Assembly (NCBI GenBank): GCA_025465035.1
Contig: JAODMH010000089.1
Coordinates: 1 to 35,275, forward strand
DNA: 35,275 nucleotides
Direction of reading: 5' to 3'
Source of the DNA: Microbacteriaceae bacterium
Lineage (GTDB): Bacteria > Actinomycetota > Actinomycetes > Actinomycetales > Microbacteriaceae
The translations under genes and the position numbers were made by a program. The notes below the pieces were generated by a model, which had not been told where the DNA came from, searched no databases, and was given only the letters and a program-made list of their open reading frames with translations. Of this stretch, positions 1 to 8,361 are shown in pieces (within the stretch, counting starts at the first letter, position 1; every line of letters begins with the position of its first letter).

Positions 1-339
1 AGTCATGAAGGCCTGTTCCTTGCTCGGTCGGTAGTACCGGTTCAGGTCGCCCTTCGCGGTGGAGAGAACCGGGTCGGGCAGTGGCGCCTCGGATCCGAAC
101 CAGGAGACCAGCCGCGGAACGTCGACGACACGCTCGTACATCTCCCGCTTGTCGGCCTTCCATGGCACCCGCTGCGCCAACCGCTCGAACAGTAGGTCTG
201 AGTTGAGCAGCCACTCCGGTCTGAGGTCGACCCAGGCTCCATGGCCGAGCGGGATGCGGCGGACGGAGCCGGCGAGCGGCTGCAGCCGGGGTTCCGCCCC
301 GAGTTCGTCGAAGAGCGACGGCTGGAATGCGAGGGTCAT
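1..339 (-). CDS. alkB: AlkB-like 2OG-Fe(II) dioxygenase (DNA alkylation repair), N-terminal part, truncated by window edge
   Basis: Reverse strand open from ATG at 339 to base 1: MTLAFQPSLFDELGAEPRLQPLAGSVRRIPLGHGAWVDLRPEWLLNSDLLFERLAQRVPWKADKREMYERVVDVPRLVSWFG...DLNRYYRPSKEQAFMT. The 'LGxGAWVDLRPxWL...VPWxxxxRxMYxRxVDVPRL' pattern is typical of actinobacterial AlkB. Absent from the ORF track because it runs off the edge. Confidence 0.85.
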   Translation of the reverse strand, partial: MTLAFQPSLFDELGAEPRLQPLAGSVRRIPLGHGAWVDLRPEWLLNSDLLFERLAQRVPWKADKREMYERVVDVPRLVSWFGSEAPLPDPVLSTAKGDLNRYYRPSKEQAFMT

Positions 340-350
340 GCTCCGATGAT

Positions 351-370
351 ATTCGAATATATATTCGAAT
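351..370. promoter_or_regulatory. 20-bp perfect palindrome ATTCGAATATATATTCGAAT, LexA/SOS-box-like operator upstream of alkB
   Basis: Direct reading; perfect self-complementarity; TTCGAA-N6-TTCGAA spacing matches the actinobacterial LexA box layout (TCGAAC-N4-GTTCGA) with one change per half site. Confidence 0.55.
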
Positions 371-694
371 GTCCAGCCGATCGGTCGAGCAGCTGGGCTG
401 TCGATCCGCGGCGCAGACGTCGTCGGCCGCCCTGAGCAAAACCGCGCATCATAACCCTGTATCCTTATTGTCTGTGCAATTTAATGGGCGGACGAAACGT
501 TGAATCAGTTGCGGTCTGAAACAGGGGCCGAAGAGGCTGTCCACCTTCGAGCGGTAGATCCCCGACCGCTCGCGTTTCTGCCTGTTTTCTTTTGCACGGT
601 CGCGAGTGCGGCATCCGATGCGGTCCGGTTTTAGGCCTCGACTAGCGGGAAAACCGCTATCGACACACAACTCAATGATTGAAGGCAGTAACGC

Positions 695-1186
695 ATGATT
701 TTCCAGGTTGGCGAGACAGTCGTGTACCCCCATCACGGCGCAGCTACGATTACCGCGGTGAAGACGCGCACCATCAAGGGCGATGACAAGCAGTACATCA
801 CGCTGAACGTACATGCGAGTGACCTGACGATCGAACTCCCGGTCGAGAATGTTGAACTCATCGGCGTGCGCGACGTCATCGACAGCGCCGGCGTCGAGGC
901 CGTCTTCGAGGTGCTGCGCAGCGACATCGTTGAGGAGCCCGGCAACTGGTCTCGCCGGTTCAAGGCCAACACGGAGAAGATGGGCAGCGGAAGCGTCTAC
1001 CGGGTGAGCGAGGTCGTTCGCGACCTGTGGCGTCGTGACCAGGACCACGGTGTATCCGCCGGTGAGAAGCGCATGCTGCTCAAGGCGCGCCAGATTCTCA
1101 TCTCGGAACTCGCGCTCGCGCAGAACTCCAGCGACGAAGAGGCGTCCGCCGTGCTGGACGAGGTTCTCTCCACCGTTTCGGTCTGA
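695..1186 (+). CDS. carD: CarD family transcriptional regulator
   Basis: [22 protein letters not shown]...[57 protein letters not shown] is highly typical of actinobacterial CarD. Confidence 0.96.
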   Translation: MIFQVGETVVYPHHGAATITAVKTRTIKGDDKQYITLNVHASDLTIELPVENVELIGVRDVIDSAGVEAVFEVLRSDIVEEPGNWSRRFKANTEKMGSGSVYRVSEVVRDLWRRDQDHGVSAGEKRMLLKARQILISELALAQNSSDEEASAVLDEVLSTVSV

Positions 1187-1219
1187 CGCTCGCCCCTCGT
1201 CCGGTCGGTGCGACAGTTC

Positions 1220-1257
1220 GTTGTCACTGCGGCCTCTAGGGGGGCCGCACTGACAAC
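1220..1257. terminator. Strong hairpin downstream of carD
   Basis: GTTGTCACTGCGGCC (1220-1234) / GGCCGCACTGACAAC (1243-1257): 15-nt arms with one mismatch and an 8-nt loop. No clear T tract. Confidence 0.6.
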
Positions 1258-1347
1258 GGAACACCGCGCTGTCCGCTTTCGCGGCTATCCGGCGCCCTGA
1301 GCGGGATTCGTCTACTCTCGAATGGCGTGGAAGGGAGTGGCGACAGC

Positions 1348-2931
1348 ATGAATCCTTCGGTTCTGACCATCGTCTGGATCGTCTCTTTCGTGCTGGTCAC
1401 CGTCGCGGTCACGGGATTTTCCCGCCGAGTCGGCTGGTCCGCTCCGATCGCACTGGTCGCGGTTGGAGCGATCGTCTCGTTCATTCCCGGCGTGCCCCAG
1501 GTCGTGATCGACCCTGACCTGATCCTCTACGGACTGCTGCCGCCCCTGCTCTTCGCGGCGGCCATCCGCACGTCGTTCGTCGACGTGCGCGCGCGCGGCG
1601 ACAGCATCCTCGCCCTCTCGGTCGGGCTCGTGGCATTCACTGTCGTCGCGGTTGGCTTCTTCACCTGGCTTGTCGTACCTGCGATCACACTGGCGACCGG
1701 CTTCGCCTTCGCCGCGGTCGTCGCGCCAACCGATGCGGTGGCCATAACGGCGATTTCTGGTCGGCTCCGCCTTCCCCGCCGCGTCGTGACGATCCTCGAG
1801 GGGGAGAGCCTGTTCAACGACGCGACGGCGTTGGTCGCGCTCGCCGCCGCGATCACCGCGATCGTCGGCACCATCAATCCGATCGCCGTCGTCGGCGACT
1901 TCGTACTCGCCGTCGTGGTCGGGGTCGCATTCGGGTTCGCCGTCGGCTACGCACTCACCGCCATTCGCAGGATGCTGCATGCGCCGGTGCTCGACACCAG
2001 CCTGTCGCTCGTTACGCCATTCGTCGCCTTCATCCCGGCGCAGCTTCTGCATGGCTCAGGGGTGCTGTCCGTCGTGATCGCGGGCCTCATCGTCGGGCAG
2101 AGCGCTCCCGTCGTGCAGTCGGCGCGAGCGCGCATCGCCGAGACTCTCAACTGGCGCACCATCCGCTTTCTCCTCGAGAATTCGGTTTTCCTCTTCATCG
2201 GGCTCAATCTCTACGGCATCCTGCGCGGAGTCACAACCTCCGGTCTCGGCGTCTTGCAGACGATCCTGATCTGCGTCGGCACCCTGGTGTTTCTGGCCAC
2301 CGCACGCTTCGGTTGGATCTCCCTCCTCAGTCTGATCTTCCGTTTCGGACCCGCTCGACTCCGCGCACGCTCATGGAGCTGGGGTAACACCATCGCCATC
2401 GGCTTCGCAGGTCTGCGCGGCGTCGTCACTCTCGCGGCGGTCTTCCTGCTGCCGCAGGAGACTCCTCAACGCTCGTTCTTGCAGTTTCTGGCCTTCGTGG
2501 TCGTGGTCGGCACCCTCCTGCAGGGACTCGCGCTGCCATGGGTCGTGCGCCGCCTCAAGCTTCCACCGCCCAATGGCGACCAGGAACTGGTCGAGGCACA
2601 GATGCTCATGGCGGAGGCGAAGGCCGCGGGTATCGTTCAGCTCGATCTGGAGGTCTCCGAGGCTGACAGCGAGGCCGTTGTCGAGAGGCTGCGAGCGGAT
2701 GCGGCGCTGCTCGGCCAGCCCCTCGACAGCCCTGAGCCGGATGACTCCGAGCCGACGCAGGTCGCTTTCGGCCGGCTGCGACTCGCCATGATCCTCGCCG
2801 AGCGGCAGGCCGTGCTCGCGGCACGGGCGGACGGCCGCTATCAGGAGCCGGCGGTGCGCGCCATCCTGGCCGCTATCGACGCAGAGGAGATCGCGATCCG
2901 CACGCTCGTGCCGAAGAGCGGCGACGAATAG
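1348..2931 (+). CDS. Na+/H+ antiporter, CPA1 family
   Basis: Polytopic membrane protein with DPDLILYGLLPPLLFAAAI, FAFAAVVAPTDAVAITAI, EGESLFNDATALVAL, GLRGVVTLAAVF motifs. ATG at 1348 follows GAAGGGAGTGG; the track start at 1327 is an upstream in-frame GTG. Confidence 0.93.
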   Translation: MNPSVLTIVWIVSFVLVTVAVTGFSRRVGWSAPIALVAVGAIVSFIPGVPQVVIDPDLILYGLLPPLLFAAAIRTSFVDVRARGDSILALSVGLVAFTVVAVGFFTWLVVPAITLATGFAFAAVVAPTDAVAITAISGRLRLPRRVVTILEGESLFNDATALVALAAAITAIVGTINPIAVVGDFVLAVVVGVAFGFAVGYALTAIRRMLHAPVLDTSLSLVTPFVAFIPAQLLHGSGVLSVVIAGLIVGQSAPVVQSARARIAETLNWRTIRFLLENSVFLFIGLNLYGILRGVTTSGLGVLQTILICVGTLVFLATARFGWISLLSLIFRFGPARLRARSWSWGNTIAIGFAGLRGVVTLAAVFLLPQETPQRSFLQFLAFVVVVGTLLQGLALPWVVRRLKLPPPNGDQELVEAQMLMAEAKAAGIVQLDLEVSEADSEAVVERLRADAALLGQPLDSPEPDDSEPTQVAFGRLRLAMILAERQAVLAARADGRYQEPAVRAILAAIDAEEIAIRTLVPKSGDE

Positions 2932-2959
2932 CGACCACGTCGCGACGATCGGCAGCAAT

Positions 2960-2988
2960 TGTCGATCTCGCCTTCTCCTGTTCGACGT
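2960..2988 (+). promoter_or_regulatory. Putative ECF42-type promoter TGTCGATC-N13-TTCGACGT
   Basis: Identical flanking 8-mers and identical spacing to 8349-8321 (minus), which lies upstream of the other DGPF gene. Confidence 0.7.
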
Positions 2989-3018
2989 AATTGCATAACG
3001 TGAACTGAGGAGGACACG

Positions 3019-3354
3019 ATGCATTTCATGATGTTCGTTGCGACAGACCCCGAGGCCGAGCCGTATTCGGCCGACAAAGACAACGTGGAGGAGTGGGTGG
3101 AGGAGATGGATCGCCGGGGCGTGCGCCTCAGCGGCGAACGCCTGCGTCCCGCCGCCGACGCGACGACCGTCAGGGTGCGTAACGACGAGCTGCTTGTCAC
3201 CGACGGCCCGTTCGCCGAGACCAAGGAGTGGATCGCGGGGTACGACATCCTCGAATGCGCCGACCTCGAGGAGGCGATCGCCGTGGCGGCGAAGCATCCC
3301 ATGGCGCGGTTCGGACGTCTGGAATTGCGGGCGTTCTGGCCCTTCGGCGACTGA
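3019..3354 (+). CDS. DGPF/YCII-related domain protein
   Basis: MHFMMFVATDPEAEPYS...VTDGPFAETKEWIAGYDILECADLEEAIAVAAKHP contains the DGPF motif; RBS GAGGAGG upstream. Confidence 0.9.
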   Translation: MHFMMFVATDPEAEPYSADKDNVEEWVEEMDRRGVRLSGERLRPAADATTVRVRNDELLVTDGPFAETKEWIAGYDILECADLEEAIAVAAKHPMARFGRLELRAFWPFGD

Positions 3355-3367
3355 ATCTACCGCCGGC

Positions 3368-4252
3368 TCAGGTGGCCCGTCGCCTCGACTCGATGCGCAC
3401 TGGCGCTGGCAGGGGCGCCTCCTCTTCCTCATCACCGGCGGCTATTCGTGCGAGCCGCTTGAGCCCCGCCTCGGAGGGGGTTCCCGGCTCGGCGTGGAAG
3501 ACCACGAGGACCTGGCCGCCGGTCCCATCGATGGCGAACTTCTCGTAGTGGAGATCGAGGGTGCCCACCTCTGGATGCCGGATGAGCGCGACCCCGCTGC
3601 CCTTGGGCCGCGACTCCTGCCGTGCCCAGAGCTGGCGGAAGCGCTCGCTGCGCAGGGACAGTTCGCCGACGAGCTGGGCGAGCTCCTGGTCGTCCAACTC
3701 CGAGCCGACCATCGCCCGCAGACCGGCGACGGTCCTCTCGGTCATCGCCTCCCAGTCTCGGTTGAACTCGCGCATGCTCGGGTCCAGGAACGCGGAACGC
3801 AGCCCGTTGGATCCAACCGTGTAGATCGGCGACAGGGCGACCGCGAGGGCGTTCGACGCCAACACGTTCATCAGCCGGCCATGCACGATGGCTGCCTGGT
3901 CCGTCCACGATGACACCAGGTACTCGAGGCTCGGCGAGACGTACTCCGGACCGGGGTCGGCGCGTCGTCGGCCGGTCGCCGCGTGTGCGATGCGGTGCAG
4001 GTGGGCCGTGGCATCCGTATCGAGCTGGAGCGCCCTGGCGAGCCCGTCGAGCACCTGATCAGAGGGGTTCCGATCGCGGCCCTGTTCGAGGCGGAGGTAG
4101 CGGTCGGCGCTGATGCCGGCCAGCAGGGCCGCCTCCTCCCTGCGGAGGCCACGCACTCGTCGGTGGCCGGCGCTTGGCAACCCCACGGCTTCGGGAGTGA
4201 GGACTTCTCGGCGGGCGCGGAGATACTCACCCAGGGGGCTGCCTGTTTCCAT
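3368..4252 (-). CDS. XRE-family helix-turn-helix regulator with MmyB-like ligand-binding domain
   Basis: LGEYLRARREVLTPEAVGLPSAGHRRVRGLRREEAALLAGISADRYLRLEQGRDRNPSDQVLDGLARALQLD followed by an MmyB-like C-terminal region. Confidence 0.92.
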   Translation of the reverse strand: METGSPLGEYLRARREVLTPEAVGLPSAGHRRVRGLRREEAALLAGISADRYLRLEQGRDRNPSDQVLDGLARALQLDTDATAHLHRIAHAATGRRRADPGPEYVSPSLEYLVSSWTDQAAIVHGRLMNVLASNALAVALSPIYTVGSNGLRSAFLDPSMREFNRDWEAMTERTVAGLRAMVGSELDDQELAQLVGELSLRSERFRQLWARQESRPKGSGVALIRHPEVGTLDLHYEKFAIDGTGGQVLVVFHAEPGTPSEAGLKRLARIAAGDEEEEAPLPAPVRIESRRRAT

Positions 4253-4319
4253 TGCTCCACACTACGCAGATCAGGCTTCGCGTGTCAGCGTGTCGAGCCA
4301 GGCCCGTAGGCTGAGCGGC

Positions 4320-4694
4320 GTGGCAGTCTCTCGTCCAGCATCCGTCGTCCTTTCCGCGGCCATCGACCTGGTGCTCGTGGTCGCTTTCGTGCTCATCGGC
4401 CGGGCGAGTCACGGCGAGGATGTGCTCGGCACTCTCAACACGCTCTGGCCGTTCGTTGTCGGCCTCGTGGTGGGCTGGCTGGGAATGCGCGCGTGGTTCT
4501 CGCCGCGCCGCGTCGTCTGGACAGGCATCGGAATCTGGATAGCGACAGTGCTCATCGGCATGCTGTTGCGGGTGGCCAGCGGCCAGGGCATCCAGCTCAG
4601 CTTCGTGATCGTCGCGACGATCGTGCTGGCGGTCTTCCTACTCGGCTGGCGCACGATCGCGGCCCTCGTCATGCGGGTGCGCAGCCGCCCCTGA
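4320..4694 (+). CDS. DUF3054-like small membrane protein
   Basis: VAVSRPASVVLSAAIDLVLVVAFVLIGRASHGEDVLGTLNTLWPFVVGLVVGWLGMRAW...; four hydrophobic segments; likely GTG start inside the longer track ORF 4113-4694. Confidence 0.8.
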   Translation: MAVSRPASVVLSAAIDLVLVVAFVLIGRASHGEDVLGTLNTLWPFVVGLVVGWLGMRAWFSPRRVVWTGIGIWIATVLIGMLLRVASGQGIQLSFVIVATIVLAVFLLGWRTIAALVMRVRSRP

Positions 4695-4732
4695 CCGGCG
4701 GCCAGCCCGATCCGCCGACGGGATGCGGCGGC

Positions 4733-5533
4733 CTACCTGAAGAACTCGCGGAGTTCGGGGAGGAGCGCCTGCTCCGAGACCTGGTGGGTCTGGCCGTCGA
4801 GGGTCCGCTGCTGTGATCCGGGAACGGCCTCCGCGACGCCCCGCACCGCGGCCTTCATGTTCTCCGCGCCCTTGCTGCCACCCATGACCAGGGTCGGCAC
4901 CGTGATCGTGCCGAGGCGCGCTGTCGGCACGTTGAACCCGTCCATGACCATCGCGTCGTTCGGGAGGGTATGCGCGACCCCCCTGAGTTGCTTCCAGACT
5001 TTCGGCATGAGCCGCATCATCAGCGGGACGAACGCCGGGGCGCCGACCATCTTCACCATGAAGTGGCCTACCGCGGCCCCACGCTTGTCGTCGGTGAGAT
5101 AGGACTGCAGCTTGGCGACGTGATCGACATCGCCAGCGAGGCCGACGTATGGCGCCTCGTAGACCGCGAGCTTGCGCATCCGTACTCCGGATGCTGCGGC
5201 CTCAAGTGCGATGCCCGCACCGGATGACTGGCCGAACACGTAGGCATCGCCACCGGCCGCGGCGATGATCGCGGCGAGGTCCTCGATCTCGCGCTGGACG
5301 GCATAGGGCTGGGTATCACCGCTCTCACCGCGACCACGACGGTCATAGAAATACGCGGTGTAGTTGGGAGCCAGCGCCTCCGCGAGGGCGCGCGCCGGGC
5401 CGAATTCGCGGTAGCAGAGAGCGCCGTCCACGATGACGACCGCGGGACCGGTGCCCGTCTTCTCGTAGGCGATCGTGGTTCCGTCGGATGAGGTGATCGT
5501 ATGGGTGGTGCGGGTGATGGTGTCCTGGCTCAT
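4733..5533 (-). CDS. Alpha/beta hydrolase
   Basis: SDGTTIAYEKTGTGPAVVIVDGA...FYDRRGRGESG...VFGQSSGAGIALEAA...GQTHQV; GQSSG nucleophile elbow and C-terminal His. Confidence 0.9.
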   Translation of the reverse strand: MSQDTITRTTHTITSSDGTTIAYEKTGTGPAVVIVDGALCYREFGPARALAEALAPNYTAYFYDRRGRGESGDTQPYAVQREIEDLAAIIAAAGGDAYVFGQSSGAGIALEAAASGVRMRKLAVYEAPYVGLAGDVDHVAKLQSYLTDDKRGAAVGHFMVKMVGAPAFVPLMMRLMPKVWKQLRGVAHTLPNDAMVMDGFNVPTARLGTITVPTLVMGGSKGAENMKAAVRGVAEAVPGSQQRTLDGQTHQVSEQALLPELREFFR

Positions 5534-6015
5534 GAGTTCTGCTCCTCTGTGATGGATTCCTCGAAGATCGCGTCGAGCTTGACGAACGAGAGTTCCCAGC
5601 CCTCCGCCGTCATCTCGCGCTGCTCGTCTGTGAATGGACCCTGGTGCAGCGTCATCCGCGTGCGGTCACCGTGGTCGTGGAACTGCACCCGGAGCAGGAT
5701 GTCTTCGAGCGGTCCGGCTCCCGAGTCCGCATCGAGAACGATCTCGAGGTATTCGAACTCGATAAACGCGGCGATGCGTCCGCGGATGGGGAACGCGTTA
5801 CCTGCCTCGTCGACCATGGACAGATCCCAACGGCCCCCTTCGCGTAGTTCGACGGCCACGGTCTCGACGGGAACGTGGAAGCCGTCCGGGCCGAACCAGA
5901 CGGCCAGCTGTTCGGGTGACGTCCAGAACTTCCAGACGACCGTGCGCGGCGCGGCGAAGGTGCGCGTGATGTAGACATCGCGATCGGTCACGGCGGGGGG
6001 AGTGAGGTCACTCAT
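5530..6015 (-). CDS. SRPBCC/AHSA1-domain protein
   Basis: VYITRTFAAPRTVVWKFWTSPEQLAVWFGPDGF...; overlaps the hydrolase start by 4 nt, consistent with an operon. Start placed at the MSDLTPP ATG (6015). Confidence 0.88.
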   Translation of the reverse strand: MSDLTPPAVTDRDVYITRTFAAPRTVVWKFWTSPEQLAVWFGPDGFHVPVETVAVELREGGRWDLSMVDEAGNAFPIRGRIAAFIEFEYLEIVLDADSGAGPLEDILLRVQFHDHGDRTRMTLHQGPFTDEQREMTAEGWELSFVKLDAIFEESITEEQNS

Positions 6016-6367
6016 CGTTTTCTCCTGTTTCATCGGTGTTCTCTGCCCGGTAAGCCGCGAGGGCCACGTCCAGCCGGTCGAAGGTACTTCCCCAGAAGCG
6101 TCGATACTTCTCCATGTATTCGGTCGCCTCCTTGAGGGGCTCGGCTTCCAGGTGGCTGAACCGCGCTGTCGCCACCCGGCTGCGGGAGATGAGTCCCGCG
6201 TTCTCGAGCACCTTGAGGTGTTTCGAGATCGCGGGCTGACTCATCTCGAACGGTTCGGCGAGTTCGGCGACGTTCGCGTCGCCATCGGTGAGCCGGTGCA
6301 GGATGGCGCGCCTCGTCGGATCGGCGAGAGCCGCGAAGACGCTGGTGAGGGTGTCGGTCAAGTTCAT
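6008..6367 (-). CDS. ArsR/SmtB-family winged-helix regulator
   Basis: MNLTDTLTSVFAALADPTRRAILHRLTDGDANVAELAEPFEMSQPAISKHLKVLENAGLISRSR; overlaps the SRPBCC gene. Confidence 0.93.
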   Translation of the reverse strand: MNLTDTLTSVFAALADPTRRAILHRLTDGDANVAELAEPFEMSQPAISKHLKVLENAGLISRSRVATARFSHLEAEPLKEATEYMEKYRRFWGSTFDRLDVALAAYRAENTDETGENDE

Positions 6368-6397
6368 AACCTTTTCGTTCTAGAAGCAATTGGTTTT

Positions 6398-6425
6398 AGA
6401 TTAGCATCGCGTCGCCGGATGTCAA
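6398..6425 (-). promoter_or_regulatory. Sigma-A-like promoter for the ArsR-SRPBCC-hydrolase operon
   Basis: Reverse strand TTGACA-N16-TAATCT, 30 nt upstream of the ArsR ATG, followed by a TTCTAGAA palindromic core at the expected operator position. Confidence 0.65.
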
Positions 6426-6507
6426 CGGCGGATGCGGCGCCCGAGCAATGCGCGTATTCTCAGGCAGACGGGGAGCCATTCGGGCTCCCGTTCCGAGGGA
6501 GCTCACC

Positions 6508-6618
6508 ATGGCCGACAAGTCACCGAAAAAGTCCACCTCGAAGACCGCCGCGTCGAAGTCCCTCAAGGAAAAGCGCGCCGACAAGAAGTCGAAGGCAGCA
6601 TCGAAGTCGAACAGCTAG
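6508..6618 (+). CDS. Small Lys-rich basic protein (36 aa), conserved-type hypothetical
   Basis: MADKSPKKSTSKTAASKSLKEKRADKKSKAASKSNS*, preceded by GAGGGAGCTCACC. Too short for the ORF track; the SLKEKRADKKSK pattern recalls small actinobacterial hypotheticals. Confidence 0.7.
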   Translation: MADKSPKKSTSKTAASKSLKEKRADKKSKAASKSNS

Positions 6619-7853
6619 CCGAGCTCCACAGCTCGTTCGAGCAGTAGCGTACGCTCGCGCGCATTGCGTGTGAGGGATGCTGCGCGCTCGAACTCGACGC
6701 GCGCCTCGGCGTGTCGGCCGAGCTTGGCGAGAAAGTCGCCACGCACGCTCGGCAGCAGGTGATAGTTGGCGAGCGTTCCGCCGGCGACGAGTTCGTCCAC
6801 GATGTCGAGCCCGGCCGCCGGCCCGAACGCCATCGATACTGCGACGGCACGGTTCAGCTCGACGACCGGCGATGGTGCTAGCTGGCTGAGTGCCTCGTAG
6901 AGCGCCGCGATCTGTCCCCAGTCGGTCTCGTCGGGGATTCGTGCGCTGGCGTGGCAGGCGGCGATGGCGGCCTGCAGTGCATATGGACCGAGCGCTCCCA
7001 GCGACGTCGACCGGCTGAGAGCGGCGAGGCCACGCTGGATCTGCAGATGATCCCAGCGCGCCCGGTCCTGATCGAGTAGCAGGATCGGCAGGCCGACTGC
7101 CGTGGTTCGCGCTCCGATGCGCGACGCCTGCAGTTCCATGAGTGCGACGAGACCGTGCACCTCAGACTCTTTCGGCACGAGCTCCGCGAGGATGCGCCCG
7201 AGTCGCAGAGCCTCCTGACAGAGCGCCGGCCGCATCCAGTCGTCGCCCGTGGTGGCCGAATACCCTTCGTTGAAGACGAGGTAGACCGCCTCGAGCACCG
7301 AGCCCAGCCGCTCCGGGAACTCGGAGCGGGACGGTACCTCGAATGGCACATTGGCAGCGGAGAGAGTGCGCTTGGCGCGGACGATCCGCTGGGCGATCGT
7401 CGCGGTCGGCACGAGAAAAGCGCGCGCGATTTCATCCGTCGAGAGACCACAGAGCAGGCGCAGGGTCATGGCCACCCTCGCCGGCTTGGCGAGAACCGGA
7501 TGACAGGAAATGAAAATGAGGCGCAGGAGGTCGTCGTCGATGGCGGCATCCGGATCCGGCTCATCCGGTGCCTGTTCCAGATCGTGGGCGAGCATGGCGT
7601 ACTTCTTCTGCAGGTTCTCCTGCCGCCGCCAGTTGTCGATGGCGCGTCTCTTGGCGATGGCGGTAAGCCAGGCGCCCGCATTACGCGGGACGCCAGACTC
7701 CGGCCACTGCTCGAGGGCCGCGACGAGAGCGTCCTGGGCGAGCTCTTCGGCGAGCCCGACGTCGCGGACCATTCTCGCGAGGGTGGCGATGAGTCTGGCG
7801 GACTCGATCCGCCAGACGGCCTCGATCGCCCGGTGCGTGGTGGCGGTGTTCAC
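6615..7853 (-). CDS. ECF RNA polymerase sigma factor with C-terminal TPR-like extension (ECF42-like, DUF6596)
   Basis: GTG start: VNTATTHRAIEAVWRIESARLIATLARMVRDVGLAEELAQDALVAALEQWPESGVPRNAGAWLTAIAKRRAIDNWRR...FISCHPVL...LRLLCGLSTDEIARAFLVPTATIAQRIVRAKRTL...NEGYSATTG...LNRAVAVSMAFGPAAGL; 10 nt downstream of a DGPF gene. Confidence 0.93.
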   Translation of the reverse strand: MNTATTHRAIEAVWRIESARLIATLARMVRDVGLAEELAQDALVAALEQWPESGVPRNAGAWLTAIAKRRAIDNWRRQENLQKKYAMLAHDLEQAPDEPDPDAAIDDDLLRLIFISCHPVLAKPARVAMTLRLLCGLSTDEIARAFLVPTATIAQRIVRAKRTLSAANVPFEVPSRSEFPERLGSVLEAVYLVFNEGYSATTGDDWMRPALCQEALRLGRILAELVPKESEVHGLVALMELQASRIGARTTAVGLPILLLDQDRARWDHLQIQRGLAALSRSTSLGALGPYALQAAIAACHASARIPDETDWGQIAALYEALSQLAPSPVVELNRAVAVSMAFGPAAGLDIVDELVAGGTLANYHLLPSVRGDFLAKLGRHAEARVEFERAASLTRNARERTLLLERAVELG

Positions 7854-7863
7854 TGTCGCGGCC

Positions 7864-8280
7864 TCAGGAGGCGAATCCCGGTTCATTCTCGGTGCGCCAG
7901 GCGACCTCGCGCTGGACGTGCTCGTCGTCCCGGTCGAAGTCGCTCGGGTCCACGACCCGGCGCACCTCGATGGTGCCGCTCCCGATCGGAACCCGCTCCG
8001 CCCAGGCGACTGCCTCCTCCTTCGACGACGCCTGGATGATCCAGAAGCCTGCGATGAGCTCCTTCGTCTCCGTGAACGGACCGTCGATGATCTCGTGCTC
8101 GTCACCGTGGAAGGCGACACGGGCGCCCGACGAGCTGGCGCGCAGACCCTCGGCGCCGAGGAACACTCCCGCCTTGATGAGCTCGTCGTTGTAGCCGCCC
8201 ATCGCTGCGATGAGCTCCCGGCTGGGGGGAACGCCGGCTTCGCTGGCGGCGTCGGACGTGATCAGCAGCATGTACTTCAT
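7864..8280 (-). CDS. DGPF/YCII-related domain protein, cotranscribed with the ECF sigma factor
   Basis: MKYMLLITSDAASEAGVPPSRELIAAMGGYNDELIKAGVFLGAEGLRAS...IIDGPFTETKELIAGFWIIQASSKEEAVAWAERVP. Confidence 0.94.
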   Translation of the reverse strand: MKYMLLITSDAASEAGVPPSRELIAAMGGYNDELIKAGVFLGAEGLRASSSGARVAFHGDEHEIIDGPFTETKELIAGFWIIQASSKEEAVAWAERVPIGSGTIEVRRVVDPSDFDRDDEHVQREVAWRTENEPGFAS

Positions 8281-8320
8281 GGGGATCCTCCCGGTGAGAA
8301 AGCGTTTGTGCTTTGCTGTG

Positions 8321-8349
8321 ACGTCGAATGGCAGGCGCCCCGATCGACA
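8321..8349 (-). promoter_or_regulatory. Putative ECF42-type promoter TGTCGATC-N13-TTCGACGT
   Basis: Reverse strand TGTCGATCGGGGCGCCTGCCATTCGACGT, 40 nt upstream of the DGPF ATG; matches 2960-2988. Confidence 0.72.
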
Positions 8350-8361
8350 GCTCGCGGTCGT

